Positions 25,981 through 35,365 of a DNA stretch of 64,000 nt are shown here, one piece after another (position 1 is the first letter of the stretch; the number at the start of each line of letters is the position of its first letter). The notes below the pieces were generated by a model that searched no databases, had not been told where the DNA came from, and worked only from the letters and a program-made list of their open reading frames with translations. This DNA is from Firmicutes bacterium UBA5201 (GTDB lineage: Bacteria > Bacillota > Clostridia > Peptostreptococcales > Acidaminobacteraceae): contig DHVT01000015.1 in NCBI GenBank assembly GCA_002412775.1, positions 186,001 through 250,000 of the forward strand. The letters run 5' to 3'. The position numbers were made by a program, and so were the translations under genes.

Positions 25981-28934
25981 AACCAAAGGATTTTCAACAA
26001 GCAACAGCAAATCGAATATTGAAGATCTTTAAGAGTGGACAAAACAGAATTCTTCTTGCTGATGAAGTGGGTCTCGGGAAGACTATTATTGCTAGGGATG
26101 TTGTTCGCCAGGTTTCTGATTGGCATAAACATGAAAAAAATGATGACCATTTCAAAGTAATATATATTTGTTCCAACATCAACATTGCCAATCAAAACGC
26201 TAAGAAACTTGGGATTAAGGATTTGATGAATGTATCTGAAAGTCGTTTGTCCATGCAACATTTAAAAATTTTCCAAAACAATGGTATAAATCACGACTAT
26301 GAACAATTGATTCCATTGACACCAGCAACATCATTTTCCATGACTTCCGGATGTGGCAATCAGCAAGAGCGTGCCTTGATGTTTGCACATCTTAGGAGAT
26401 TGAGCATATTTGAAAACTACACAAAAGAATTAAGCAAATTCATGGCTTATGAAGCAGAAAAATATTGGCAAGGTAATATCAACTATTATGAAGATCGAGT
26501 CAAAGAATGCGACGCAAATGGAAGTCGCTACATAGAGATAATGAATAAAGAGCTTACATTTAGACTAGATTTTGAAAGGCAATTGGTTGATCAACTCATC
26601 AATTCTTGTCTGATTGAAGACCGTGCTACAAAATATCAGAAGAGAGTAATCATCAATAAACTCAGAAAAGTATTTGCTCAAATCAGCTTGGATAAATTGG
26701 AGCCAGATTTAGTGATCATGGATGAATTTCAAAGATTCAGAGACTTGATAGCACCAAGTGACGATGAGCAAGGTATGTTGAGTAAACAATTCTTAGAAAA
26801 TACTGAAACTAAAGTGTTATTGCTTTCCGCAACGCCGTATAAACCGTATTCCACACTTGAAGAAATTAGTGAGGATGAAAGTGCTGACCACTATAAAGAG
26901 TTCATGGAGGTCATGCAATTTTTATTCTATGATCAAAATGGGTTCAATCATTTCAAAACGATTTGGCAAGATTATTCCAGATCGTTATGTGAGATATCAC
27001 GAGGTGATTTAACGGTTCTTTTGCTCAGTAAGAATTCTGCCGAAAGCGCTTTATATAAAAGTGTATGCCGTACAGAGCGATTTAGTTCAGGCATTATTGA
27101 TGACAGCGCAGCAAAAGAAGTCCCTATTACAAGTGGCGATATTTTGTCTTATAGCGACATGCAATCACTGATCGATCAAATAAATATCAAAGATCATCGA
27201 GCTTTAAAGTATATAAACATTCCAATGGACTATGTGAAATCATCACCTTATTTGCTTTCGTTTATGGAAAGCTATCAGTTTAAAAAGCATATTTCTTCAT
27301 TTTTTCACAAAAGCAAAACATTTGAATTAGTCAGTGGGAACAAGTCAAAGCGATTGCTCCTGAAGAAAAGTACGATTCATAATTATCAACCTATTGAGCC
27401 CAACAACGCCCGTCTATATGCTTTGAAAGAAGTTGTTTTTGAGGGGGGAAAAAATGGTGCTGAAAATCTGCTGTGGATCCCAGCTGCTAAACCCTATTAT
27501 AAGGCAAGTAGTGTATTTGAGAAAAATGCGGATTATTCTAAGGTGTTGGTATTTTCGGCTTGGGAGATGGTACCAAGAATGCTTTCTGTCATGCTTTCAT
27601 ATGAAGCTGAGAGACTCACAATTGGAAAATTGTTTCATAATGCACGACTGAAGCGCGGTCGTGGATATTTTGCATCAAAGGAAGAACGTCGTTATGGTAT
27701 ATCTAGACTCAAAAATGAAATGGAAGATATAATTTGCTTAACCTCCAATACCTTGGCTAAGCTCTACTGTCCTGAAGATCATAATGGCAAGAACTTAAAA
27801 CAATTGAAAAGAGAGCTTGCAGAAGTGCTTCATCCTAAATTGGAATCGCTTAAAAAAATATATAATTTGACAGAAAGTAAAGTTGCAGGTGCCAAAGCTG
27901 TTATAGATTTGGTCAATGCGTTGGATCATCCAGAGTCATCAAGACCGACAATTTATCCAGTGGATGCTCTAGAAATAATGGTAAATATGGCGATTGGATC
28001 CCCAGCTATTTGTGCTATGCGGATATTTGATTTTGATAAGGATTTATCTGAACTCGTTGCCAAAAATATATTTGTCAGTATGTTTAACAAAGCGGAGAGT
28101 TCAGCAATTCTCGATTTGCTATATGGCAGCAAGAACGAAGACTCCTATTATCAAAATATCTTTTCATATTGTGTGGATGGAAATTTACAGGCTGTATTAG
28201 ATGAATATGCACATATCATCAATGAAACTGGCAAACCTCTTGCTGATGAAATGATGGATTCTTTTGTGGATACCAGTGCACTTCAAATTGACTCTCAAGA
28301 ATCATTTATGGGAATTTATAAGGAAAAGCCTCGTTTGCGAACTCACTTTTCAGTTGGTTATTTCAATGCTCGAATCAGCAATGAAAATGTACAAAGAACA
28401 GAGAATATAAGAAAAGCATTCAATTCACCATTTAGACCGTTTGTTTTGTCGACAACTTCAATTGGACAAGAAGGTCTTGATTTTCATAATTATTGTCGAA
28501 AAATCATGCATTGGAATTTACCTTCCAATCCAATTGATTTGGAACAAAGGGAAGGTCGAATCAATCGATACAAATGTCATGCGGTACGTCAAAATATTGC
28601 AAACAAATATGGGGATGAGTTTACTTGGGATGCAATGTTTGACAAGGCGTCTAAAACAGAAAAAGGTAATTCATCAGACTTGGTACCATTTTGGAATCTG
28701 GCTGATGGTGAGAAGGGTCATGTTAAAATCGAACGTATCGTTCCAATGTATCCTTTGAGCCAAGATCGACTGAAATACAACCGATTGATTCGTATACTGT
28801 CACTCTATAGGCTGACGTTAGGGCAACCTAGACAGGAAGAACTTATAGAAGTTATTAATAGAGAGGTTGCAGGACAAATAGACAACGAGCTATTTATGAA
28901 TTTGAGTCCGTTTAGTAAGAGGATTGAGAATTGA
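25977..28934 (+). CDS. SF2/SNF2-like helicase, gene 3 of operon
   Basis: 985 residues with the full set of superfamily 2 motifs: Walker A DEVGLGKTIIARDV (about residue 31), motif II as DEFQRF (about 249), motif III LLLSATPYKP (about 283), motif V TTSIGQEGLDFHNY (about 830) and motif VI QREGRINRY (about 857). A long insert of about 500 residues separates the two RecA lobes. It likely translocates on duplex nucleic acid and drives the complex. Its ATGA start overlaps the PLD gene. DEFQ rather than DEAH and the large insert match helicases that travel with DUF6361 and PLD genes. 55 bp follow before the next gene. Confidence 0.9.
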   Translation: MKPKDFQQATANRILKIFKSGQNRILLADEVGLGKTIIARDVVRQVSDWHKHEKNDDHFKVIYICSNINIANQNAKKLGIKDLMNVSESRLSMQHLKIFQNNGINHDYEQLIPLTPATSFSMTSGCGNQQERALMFAHLRRLSIFENYTKELSKFMAYEAEKYWQGNINYYEDRVKECDANGSRYIEIMNKELTFRLDFERQLVDQLINSCLIEDRATKYQKRVIINKLRKVFAQISLDKLEPDLVIMDEFQRFRDLIAPSDDEQGMLSKQFLENTETKVLLLSATPYKPYSTLEEISEDESADHYKEFMEVMQFLFYDQNGFNHFKTIWQDYSRSLCEISRGDLTVLLLSKNSAESALYKSVCRTERFSSGIIDDSAAKEVPITSGDILSYSDMQSLIDQINIKDHRALKYINIPMDYVKSSPYLLSFMESYQFKKHISSFFHKSKTFELVSGNKSKRLLLKKSTIHNYQPIEPNNARLYALKEVVFEGGKNGAENLLWIPAAKPYYKASSVFEKNADYSKVLVFSAWEMVPRMLSVMLSYEAERLTIGKLFHNARLKRGRGYFASKEERRYGISRLKNEMEDIICLTSNTLAKLYCPEDHNGKNLKQLKRELAEVLHPKLESLKKIYNLTESKVAGAKAVIDLVNALDHPESSRPTIYPVDALEIMVNMAIGSPAICAMRIFDFDKDLSELVAKNIFVSMFNKAESSAILDLLYGSKNEDSYYQNIFSYCVDGNLQAVLDEYAHIINETGKPLADEMMDSFVDTSALQIDSQESFMGIYKEKPRLRTHFSVGYFNARISNENVQRTENIRKAFNSPFRPFVLSTTSIGQEGLDFHNYCRKIMHWNLPSNPIDLEQREGRINRYKCHAVRQNIANKYGDEFTWDAMFDKASKTEKGNSSDLVPFWNLADGEKGHVKIERIVPMYPLSQDRLKYNRLIRILSLYRLTLGQPRQEELIEVINREVAGQIDNELFMNLSPFSKRIEN

Positions 28935-28989
28935 TGTGTAAAGAAAATGTAAATGAACAACGTTAAACACGAATCTAAGGAGGAAATGG

Positions 28990-29685
28990 ATGAGATATAC
29001 AGAAAGCGAAATAATTAAACAATGTGAGATGAGTATTCAAAAATCAGATGATTTCTACAAGAACAAGTTTGTGAATTATAGAGGAAAATCAACCGACACC
29101 AAAGAGTTCTACACTGAAATTGTGGCAAAATTTGTATATGAGAACTTATTTAAATTCGACATTATAAAACAAGTGACAAGAGAATCTTCCTACAAAGTCA
29201 AAACTCATGATGGGAAACACATTGGGAGCTCAAATAGAATTGAGGAGATTATTGCTATGAAGCTCTATAATCAAAGTTGCGAAGGAACAGTTTTTAAGGG
29301 AATAGGTAAAGTGTTAGACTATCAAATTCCTTTGAAAAATAAAGCTATTGATAGCGTAGGGAAAATCGACTTAATTTCCATTAATGAAGATACAATATTT
29401 TTATTGGAATTGAAACGCGAAGATAGCAAAGAGACAATGTTGAGATGCATTTTAGAGGGATATACATATTATAAAACCATCAACAATATTAAACTGATAA
29501 AAGATTTTGAGTTGTGTCAATCTTATACTTTAATGATAAGCCCATTGGTATTTTATAAAGGCAGCCAATGGTTGGAAATGCAAGAGGATAGACCATGGTT
29601 GAAAAAACTGATGAACAAGTTGGAAGTTAAGCCATTTTATTTAGAAAAAATTGAGGATCGTTATTCTATCAAGGAGGAAATCTAA
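28990..29685 (+). CDS. PD-(D/E)XK-like nuclease candidate, gene 4 of operon
   Basis: 231 residues, no family named. The segment AIDSVGKIDLISINEDTIFL, then LELKRED, has the restriction-endonuclease-like arrangement: an Asp in the strand GKIDLI (about residue 126) and E-x-K in LLELKRED (about 139-141), about 13 residues apart. That is the PD-(D/E)XK active-site geometry. The N-terminal 90 residues are charged and helical. ATG follows AAGGAGG at correct distance. The next gene starts with no gap after its stop, so it is translationally coupled to the two-TM protein. A nuclease role is inferred from one motif only. Confidence 0.65.
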   Translation: MRYTESEIIKQCEMSIQKSDDFYKNKFVNYRGKSTDTKEFYTEIVAKFVYENLFKFDIIKQVTRESSYKVKTHDGKHIGSSNRIEEIIAMKLYNQSCEGTVFKGIGKVLDYQIPLKNKAIDSVGKIDLISINEDTIFLLELKREDSKETMLRCILEGYTYYKTINNIKLIKDFELCQSYTLMISPLVFYKGSQWLEMQEDRPWLKKLMNKLEVKPFYLEKIEDRYSIKEEI

Positions 29686-30402
29686 ATGGACAACTTTGAT
29701 ATTAAAGAAAAACTTTGGGGTGGCATTTTTGGTTTAATCGCTATTTTAGCAGCAGTTGCAGAAATGTTTTTAAATGGATTATCAACGGCTTCAATTTTAG
29801 GTGCAGTAAAAGATGTATCTGGAACATTGGTTGTAGTTGTTCTCTTAATTGCTGTGATCAGAAGTCTAATACCACCTAAGTACAAAATGCCTTTCGAGGA
29901 AAGACTTGAAGCGGCTTTAATAAAATGGCAAAGTGAAAACTCAAATCTTATTGTCAAAAAACCGAATTCAGACGGAAATAGTCATTATGGTTTTAGTCTA
30001 AAAACTGATATGACGAGTTTCTTCAAACCTTCATTAGATTCTGCCAATGCAGGCTGGTTTGTCCGCGTACCGACAATAAATACTGAGAATTACAATAGAA
30101 GCGGTATTGAAGTTTTATTCAACTTAAACAGAGGTACTTTTTTTGAAAATAGATCTGACTTAACATTGGAACAAAAAAATGAAGGACTTAATAGACTTTC
30201 ACAGTACTTGTACGCATATATTACGAAACATTTTAGCGATCGTGTCGATAGAGTATCAATATCAGGAAAGGAAAATATTACGATCATAGTCGTATTGAAG
30301 AATTCAATTACAACTGATCAAGAAATTGACCGGTTAATTGAGTTAATCAACGGTATGTATCAAGGCTACCTTGTGGCAGCCAATATTGATTTAATCAAAT
30401 GA
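29686..30402 (+). CDS. Two-TM membrane protein with soluble C-terminal domain, gene 5 of operon
   Basis: 238 residues. Two hydrophobic helices lie at about 10-30 (GGIFGLIAILAAVAEMFL) and 45-62 (VSGTLVVVVLLIAVIRSLIP). A cytoplasmic domain of about 165 residues follows, with strands such as HYGFSLKTDMTSFF and GWFVRVPTINTENY. The layout, two TM helices then a soluble domain, is common for membrane-acting effector or anchor proteins in anti-phage operons; no pore motif was recognised. It begins immediately after the gene 4 stop and its own stop overlaps the start of gene 6 (ATGA). Function unknown. Confidence 0.65.
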   Translation: MDNFDIKEKLWGGIFGLIAILAAVAEMFLNGLSTASILGAVKDVSGTLVVVVLLIAVIRSLIPPKYKMPFEERLEAALIKWQSENSNLIVKKPNSDGNSHYGFSLKTDMTSFFKPSLDSANAGWFVRVPTINTENYNRSGIEVLFNLNRGTFFENRSDLTLEQKNEGLNRLSQYLYAYITKHFSDRVDRVSISGKENITIIVVLKNSITTDQEIDRLIELINGMYQGYLVAANIDLIK

Positions 30403-31607
30403 AAATTACAATTCATAGGGGTCAGGGACAAATTGGAGGAAATATAATTGAGATTGCATCTCAAAACACAAGAATTATATTGGATGTAGGAGAAACACTT
30501 TTACCAGTTGAGTTTCATTCATATCCGGTTGTAGAGGGTCTTTTTGATGCTAAAAATGTGATTGATGCAATTCTAATATCACATTATCATTCAGATCACA
30601 GTGGACTTCTTGATAAGGTGGATCCCAATATACCAGTTTATATGGCTGAGAAGGCATATAGAATTTTACTCGCATCCAATGAGTATAGAAACATTCAAAC
30701 TGTTTTAGACCCCATTTTTTATTATAACCAAGTCCAAGTTATATTTAATGATCTTATTGTTACACCATACAGATGTGATCATTCAGCTTATGATGCATAT
30801 ATGTTTCTTATTGAATCAGAAGGTAAATCCGTTTTGTATACAGGTGACTTTCGAGCTAATGGCCGATTGGATTTTGATGCTTTAATGCGTAAATTACCTC
30901 AAGTGGATGTTTTGATAATTGAAGGAACGACACTTTCAAGAGAAGGAAGAATTGATAATATTGATGAAGAGCTATTAGAAGATATTGCCATAAGAAACTT
31001 AGATCAATATACTGGTCCAGCATTTATTCTGATGTCAGCAATGAATATTGAAAGAGTGATAACTGCATATAACGCCGCATTAAAAACAAGAAGAGTTTTT
31101 TTAGAAGATCTTTATACTGCTTCAGTAGCAAGTGCGGCTGGAATCACAATACCAAATCCTAAAAGTAATGATAATGTAAGAGTATTTGTTACAGATAATA
31201 ACTTAGAGCGTTATAAACAATTGAATCAATATGGGAAATCAAAAATTTCGAGAAGCTCAATTGCTAAAACTAACTACTTAATGTGCATAAGACCCTCGAT
31301 GCGAGCTTATTTAGAAAAGCTAAATAAGATTCAAAGTTTTGAAAATGGTATTCTGTTCTATGGCATGTGGAAGGGATATCAAACTCAACCAGGAATGAAG
31401 GAATTTTTAGATTTTATGCAATCAAAGGGTTTGAAACTTCAAACATTACATACGAGTGGTCATGCTGATCCACTTACAATAGACCAACTTATAGCATCAA
31501 CTGCACCAAAAATTATAATGCCTGTGCATACTGAAAATGTGCACTGGTTTGAACGGTACAGTGACAACATCACGATTATTAGTGATCTTAAGGTATTTGA
31601 GTTCTAG
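30399..31607 (+). CDS. Beta-CASP-like metallo-beta-lactamase-fold nuclease, gene 6 of operon
   Basis: 402 residues. MBL motifs: SHYHSDHSGLLDK (HxHxDH), CDHSAYDAYMF and YTGDFRANGR. Later come LMSAMNIERVITAYNAALKT (beta-CASP-like insert), HTSGHADPLTIDQLI and PVHTEN, matching the beta-CASP motifs B and C of RNase J and CPSF-type nucleases. It should bind two Zn2+ and act as an RNA or DNA exo/endonuclease. It lacks the long C-terminus of RNase J. The start overlaps gene 5 by four bases. A phage terminase remnant, not a further operon gene, lies downstream. The operon thus ends here. Confidence 0.85.
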   Translation: MKITIHRGQGQIGGNIIEIASQNTRIILDVGETLLPVEFHSYPVVEGLFDAKNVIDAILISHYHSDHSGLLDKVDPNIPVYMAEKAYRILLASNEYRNIQTVLDPIFYYNQVQVIFNDLIVTPYRCDHSAYDAYMFLIESEGKSVLYTGDFRANGRLDFDALMRKLPQVDVLIIEGTTLSREGRIDNIDEELLEDIAIRNLDQYTGPAFILMSAMNIERVITAYNAALKTRRVFLEDLYTASVASAAGITIPNPKSNDNVRVFVTDNNLERYKQLNQYGKSKISRSSIAKTNYLMCIRPSMRAYLEKLNKIQSFENGILFYGMWKGYQTQPGMKEFLDFMQSKGLKLQTLHTSGHADPLTIDQLIASTAPKIIMPVHTENVHWFERYSDNITIISDLKVFEF

Positions 31608-31641
31608 TTATCAGTGGTTGAAAATGAATTAAAAAGGATGA

Positions 31642-31812
31642 TTTATCTACATTCGCACTGATCCTGCCGGAAACATCAAAGCAGATAAAGAAAAATCTAC
31701 TGAGAAGATTGACGGCGCAATCGCCACGATCATGGCACTTGATAGGGAAATAAGGTGTGATGGAGGATCAGGATCATCAGCCTATGATGATAGGGGATTG
31801 CTTATATTGTAA
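31642..31812 (+). pseudogene. Phage terminase large-subunit C-terminal remnant
   Basis: An open 56-codon frame with no start, preceded in frame by a stop. It reads RTDPAGNIKADKEKSTEKID then GAIATIMALDREIR and finally YDDRGLLIL-stop. This is the recognisable C-terminal nuclease end of phage terminase large subunits. It shows that phage-derived DNA once occupied this site. The following 50 bp hold the ribosome-binding site of the next gene. Confidence 0.75.
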
Positions 31813-31864
31813 GAAATTGGAACGAATTCTATAATAAAATCAATACCAAGGAGGTGATACCAGT

Positions 31865-32221
31865 ATGTATGAATTACTAAAATGTATCGATTTTTCTAAA
31901 AGAAGAGACAATCCTGCAAAAGATCATCTAAAAAAGCTGTTTATTGAGTGGCTCAATCGTAAGTATCCTAATGTAAATACTGTGGAGACTTACTTTACAG
32001 ATGCCATTTTCATTGGAAACAATCCATCCCTGGGACTAGACATACTAGAAGTCATATCTGATGAAGATGAAGGACGAACTGATTATCATAGAGCCTTAGT
32101 AAAGCACTTTGAATCAAAGGGTTATGATTCAGTTACAGCTCATGCTAAAGCTAAGGTATACTTAACAAGGTTAGATCAGCTGAAAGAATTCCTGGATGAA
32201 TATGAAAAGAATAAGAAATAG
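31865..32221 (+). CDS. Small uncharacterised protein, 118 aa
   Basis: No family recognised. A strong AGGAGGTGAT lies ahead of the ATG. The chain (MYELLKCIDFSKRRDNPAKD...) is helical, charged, and has no signal peptide or membrane segment. The ISDEDEGRTDYHRALVKHFE stretch is acidic. It follows the terminase remnant and may belong to the same former prophage or to the island. Its translation signals and codon use look real. Confidence 0.6.
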   Translation: MYELLKCIDFSKRRDNPAKDHLKKLFIEWLNRKYPNVNTVETYFTDAIFIGNNPSLGLDILEVISDEDEGRTDYHRALVKHFESKGYDSVTAHAKAKVYLTRLDQLKEFLDEYEKNKK

Positions 32222-32316
32222 TTAATATTTGCAGTCATCCTTGATTCTATAGAATCATACACCCGCTGCACTTTTGAATGATATAATTATATAAAAGTGA
32301 GAAAGGTGTGGAGTGG

Positions 32317-32676
32317 ATGGAAAAAAATTTTGAAAGCATGCCAAATAAACAATTTGCATACTCTTGTCTACAACTCATAGCAAGCAATAATAAGCTTGAT
32401 GCCAGTGTTATGAATATCCTTACTAATGAGGATGAATGTCGTGAACGGTTTCAATGTAGTGGCAAACTTGCGGTACTTAAGGAAGTCCCGTTAAAATGTT
32501 GTGATGAAGAACTAACGACCTATTGCTACGATAGGAATGGCAGGCAACGGTATTATAAAGAGCAGATATTTGTTATTGGTAAAGCTTATGTTGTAACAAA
32601 TCATTGGTATGGACCTGATAAAACAATGCCAGAGAATAGGACCCCATTTTTGATGTGGATCAAAAGTAAAATTTAG
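32317..32676 (+). CDS. Small uncharacterised protein, 119 aa
   Basis: No family recognised. ATG at 32317 follows AAAGGTG with eight-base spacing; GTG at 32308 is less likely. Residues include C-rich FQCSGKLAVLKEVPLKCCDE, YYKEQIFVIGKAYVVTNHWY and a C-terminal FLMWIKSKI. It is soluble. The downstream 180 bp contain GGGTACCACG at 32711, a possible short left-end fragment of the GTACC element, and the leader of the IS. Confidence 0.5.
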   Translation: MEKNFESMPNKQFAYSCLQLIASNNKLDASVMNILTNEDECRERFQCSGKLAVLKEVPLKCCDEELTTYCYDRNGRQRYYKEQIFVIGKAYVVTNHWYGPDKTMPENRTPFLMWIKSKI

Positions 32677-32710
32677 ATTTTTGTAGTGCTGTGGCATATC
32701 TTGCGTCCAT

Positions 32711-32720
32711 GGGTACCACG
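32711..32720 (+). repeat. Possible short left-end fragment of GTACC element
   Basis: ATGGGTACCACG, identical to the first bases of copy C, but followed by unrelated GAAAGCTCCG. Ten bases only; may be chance. Confidence 0.25.
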
Positions 32721-32859
32721 GAAAGCTCCGAAAAATGATTTGTAGTGCATAAGAATTCAACACAAAAAATAAATATTCTTGATGTGCATCGCGTGGATTT
32801 ATTTACCAAAATATCCATAAATGGTATAATTAAGTAAATACTAATTGTGGAGATAATGT

Positions 32860-33705
32860 ATGTTAAATAAAAACAAACCTCAATACGATTTTTTCACAAT
32901 GGAAGTTTACAATAGGTTGCTTCCTAAAGATCATCAACTCGTGAAAATTGAAGAAATGATAAACTTTGATTTTATCTATGACAACTTCAAAGACAAATAT
33001 AGCGATCGTGGTAGAGGTTCAAAAGATCCTATCATGATGGTTAAGATATTACTCCTTGAATACCTCTATGGATATTCTGATGTCCAAATGGAAAAGGCCA
33101 TTCAAACAGATATAGCGTTCAGATGGTTTCTTGGTTTAAATCTGGATGAAAAAGGACCTGATGCATCAACAATCAGTTACTTCAGAGTAAAAAGAACAAC
33201 TGAGGAGAATCTTGAAGATTTCTTCAATGAAGTGATCCAAATCGCAATAGCACAAGGATTTGTCAAGAATCAAAGGTTTATTGTCGACAGTACGGATGTA
33301 GCAGCAAACGTCAATTATCCTTCATCGAAAAAACTGCTATATAGTTCGCTTGAAAACGTCATCAAGAGAATTCATAAGATTGATTCCTTGACAGCGCTTG
33401 CGCTAAGCGCAGAATGCAACACTAAGTTTAAAAAGCTTAAAGAAAATCGTAAAGACGAATACAGCATCCAAGAATTGGCGACAGTGATAAAAGAAATCGC
33501 TGAGTCAATTCCCGGATCCAATTTGAGCCAATATATTGTTGATGAAAAATTCGTCAGAGATTATCAAACTATGTTCAGTTTACTCAAGCAAGCCCATGAA
33601 AATTGCGGTGACAAAATCTTCAGTGTCGTTGATCCTGATGCGAGAGTTGCACATAAAACTCGTGGAAACTTATACTATGGGTACCACGTACCACCCCGGC
33701 GGTAA
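32860..33705 (+). pseudogene. Truncated IS1182/IS5-type transposase (DUF772)
   Basis: The N-terminal DUF772 domain is clear (KDPIMMVKILLLEYLYGYSD, then SYFRVKR) and the first catalytic Asp lies in FIVDSTDVAANVNYP. Near residue 270 the text VVDPDARVAHKTRGNLYYGY should continue as GYKAH... toward the second Asp and the Glu. Instead GTACC copy C starts at 33679 and the frame ends as HVPPRR-stop. About 40% of the protein is missing, including part of the DDE site, so it cannot transpose. It is the clearest example of a gene cut exactly at the left end of a GTACC copy. Confidence 0.85.
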
Positions 33706-33886
33706 CGGCGGCAACTCGAAAAAGGGTATAGTGTTTTGAATTATTGTAGGCATTGGGATTGTTATTTGGATGAAATTGGTATCCGGTACCAAACGGCGGT
33801 TGTGGCAATAACTATGTACTGACCAGCCCCTTGTTCAGAGTGGCAATTACAGCTGAATCGGTACTGAATGCATTAAGCATTCCTTT
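33679..33886 (+). repeat. GTACC element copy C, full length (208 bp)
   Basis: Left end GGGTACCACGTACC; two GGCGGT/GGTACC half-units about 110 bp apart (the second at 33784-33830); the middle ATAGTGTTTTGAATTATTGT then AGGCATTGGGATTGTTATTT; right end hairpin GAATGCATTAAGCATTC plus CTTTA. It joins the transposase stump directly. It encodes GGNGGNSKKGIVF-stop in one frame, as do copies D and E in part. Confidence 0.85.
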
Positions 33887-33910
33887 AATCATCAATAAGA
33901 AAAACAATGA

Positions 33911-33955
33911 TTACCATATACCACTCCGGCATTATCGGCGGCAACTATCAGAAGA
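33911..33955 (+). repeat. GTACC element copy C2, partial
   Basis: TTACCATATACCACTCCGGC then ATTATCGGCGGCAACT, a diverged half-unit 24 bp after copy C. Confidence 0.5.
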
Positions 33956-34069
33956 ACGCACTGATTTCAATGTAACCGTACATTAATGACAAATGGCAGA
34001 GAAAAATATAAAGTCACTATTCTATTAAGGAAAACGAATAAAGTAATTACTTGATTGGAGGTTACAATA

Positions 34070-34963
34070 ATGTCACCACGTGGGAAAAGCATTAATCTTT
34101 TTTTAATGGATGGATTACCAAACGGTAGGATTAAATGCACTTTGGCAAATTGGACTGGAATTGCCTATAAAATTCCTAGAACTGAATTAGATAAGTGTAA
34201 AGGAAGAGGTGACTTATCTCAAAGTGGAGTTTATTTTTTATTTGGAACTTCTGAGTTAACTGATGACATTGTTGTATATGTTGGACAAGCTGGAGTTCGG
34301 AAAAATGGTGAAGGGATTTTGTGTAGATTATTTGAACACAAACGTAATACAGAAAAAGAATATTGGACTGAGGCGATTGTTTTTACAACATCAAACAATT
34401 CATTTGGTCCAACTGAAATAAGTTATTTAGAAAATCGATTTTGTCGGTTGGCTCTTGATGCTAATAGATATATCGTAAAAAATGGAAATGATCCAACTCC
34501 GGGAAACATAACAGAAGAAAAAGAAAGCGAGTTGGAAGAGTTTATTGATAATGCAAAAATTGTGATGGGAACTCTTGGTCACAAACTCTTCGAACCACTT
34601 GCAGATAAAGCTCAAATTGTGATTGAGACACTTGATAAAGGTGATATTTGTCTTTACTTAAAACGAAAAAGTCGCAAAAGTGGTATTATCGTAGAAGCGA
34701 GTTGTAAACAAACGAATGAAGGGTTTGTTGTATTAAAAGGTAGTTTTATAGAAACTGTTGATTCTAATAGTATACCTCCAGGAATAAAAGAGAAAAGACA
34801 AAGGGCAAAAGTAGATGGGAATGGAATATTGCAAGAAGATATTTTATTTAAAAGTCCTTCTTATGCTGCAGCTTTTGTCATTGGTGGACATGCTAATGGA
34901 TTAACAGAATGGAAAACAAAAGACGGTATGTCTTTAAAGGAGATTGAAAATAGTGGATTGTAA
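34070..34963 (+). CDS. GIY-YIG nuclease family protein with DUF4357
   Basis: 297 residues. The N-terminal half is a GIY-YIG-type domain: GVYFLFGTSELTDDIVVYVG, then QAGVRKNGEGILCRLFEH, and ISYLENRFCRLALDANRY with the family's Glu. The C-terminal DUF4357 ends in SYAAAFVIGGHANGLTEWKT. GIY-YIG/DUF4357 proteins occur beside restriction systems and in mobile islands. It may nick DNA or be regulatory; the first YIG tyrosine is shifted to VYVG. ATG at 34070 has GGAGG upstream. It lies between copies C2 and D. The next small gene overlaps its end by eleven bases. Confidence 0.85.
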   Translation: MSPRGKSINLFLMDGLPNGRIKCTLANWTGIAYKIPRTELDKCKGRGDLSQSGVYFLFGTSELTDDIVVYVGQAGVRKNGEGILCRLFEHKRNTEKEYWTEAIVFTTSNNSFGPTEISYLENRFCRLALDANRYIVKNGNDPTPGNITEEKESELEEFIDNAKIVMGTLGHKLFEPLADKAQIVIETLDKGDICLYLKRKSRKSGIIVEASCKQTNEGFVVLKGSFIETVDSNSIPPGIKEKRQRAKVDGNGILQEDILFKSPSYAAAFVIGGHANGLTEWKTKDGMSLKEIENSGL

Positions 34964-35363
34964 TCAGAGTAAAAGTAAGGACGAATCTAGTGATGTTTAC
35001 AATGATATTGTCAGTATAAAAGCTGATGTTGGGGGCTATTTTTCTGGAAATTATGAAGTCGAGCTTGATTTCATCTCTAGAAGACTTTCTTGGAGATTTT
35101 TCTATGTCACATCTGATAAGAGATTTGAAAAAACTATCAGACAAAAGACTTTAAATGACTTTATCGATACGATTAAAAATCTGAACCTCATGGATTGGGA
35201 TTCTGAGTATTTGGATTTAGACATATGTGACGGAACACAATGGGGCATTGAAATCAGCAAGAAAGATGAAAAGATTATGATTATGGGTGATAATAAATTT
35301 CCAGATGAATGGGATGAGTTTTGTCAATTAATCAGTAGAACAACAGGAAAAAGGTTTGGATAG
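34953..35363 (+). CDS. Small uncharacterised protein, 136 aa
   Basis: No family recognised. The soluble alpha/beta chain carries ADVGGYFSGNYEVELDFISR and MDWDSEYLDLDICDGTQWGI. Start GTG at 34953 has AAAGGAG ten bases upstream and overlaps the GIY-YIG gene, so the two are translationally coupled and may form a functional pair. Length is short, with no membrane segment. Confidence 0.55.
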   Translation: MDCNQSKSKDESSDVYNDIVSIKADVGGYFSGNYEVELDFISRRLSWRFFYVTSDKRFEKTIRQKTLNDFIDTIKNLNLMDWDSEYLDLDICDGTQWGIEISKKDEKIMIMGDNKFPDEWDEFCQLISRTTGKRFG

Positions 35364-35365
35364 TT

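Noticed and set aside
23102..28934. DISARM
   Set aside because: A PLD protein and a helicase are present, but no DrmB (DUF1998) or DISARM methyltransferase was seen in the operon.
32860..33705. Functional insertion sequence
   Set aside because: The transposase lacks its C-terminal catalytic part and no matching inverted-repeat pair could be identified.
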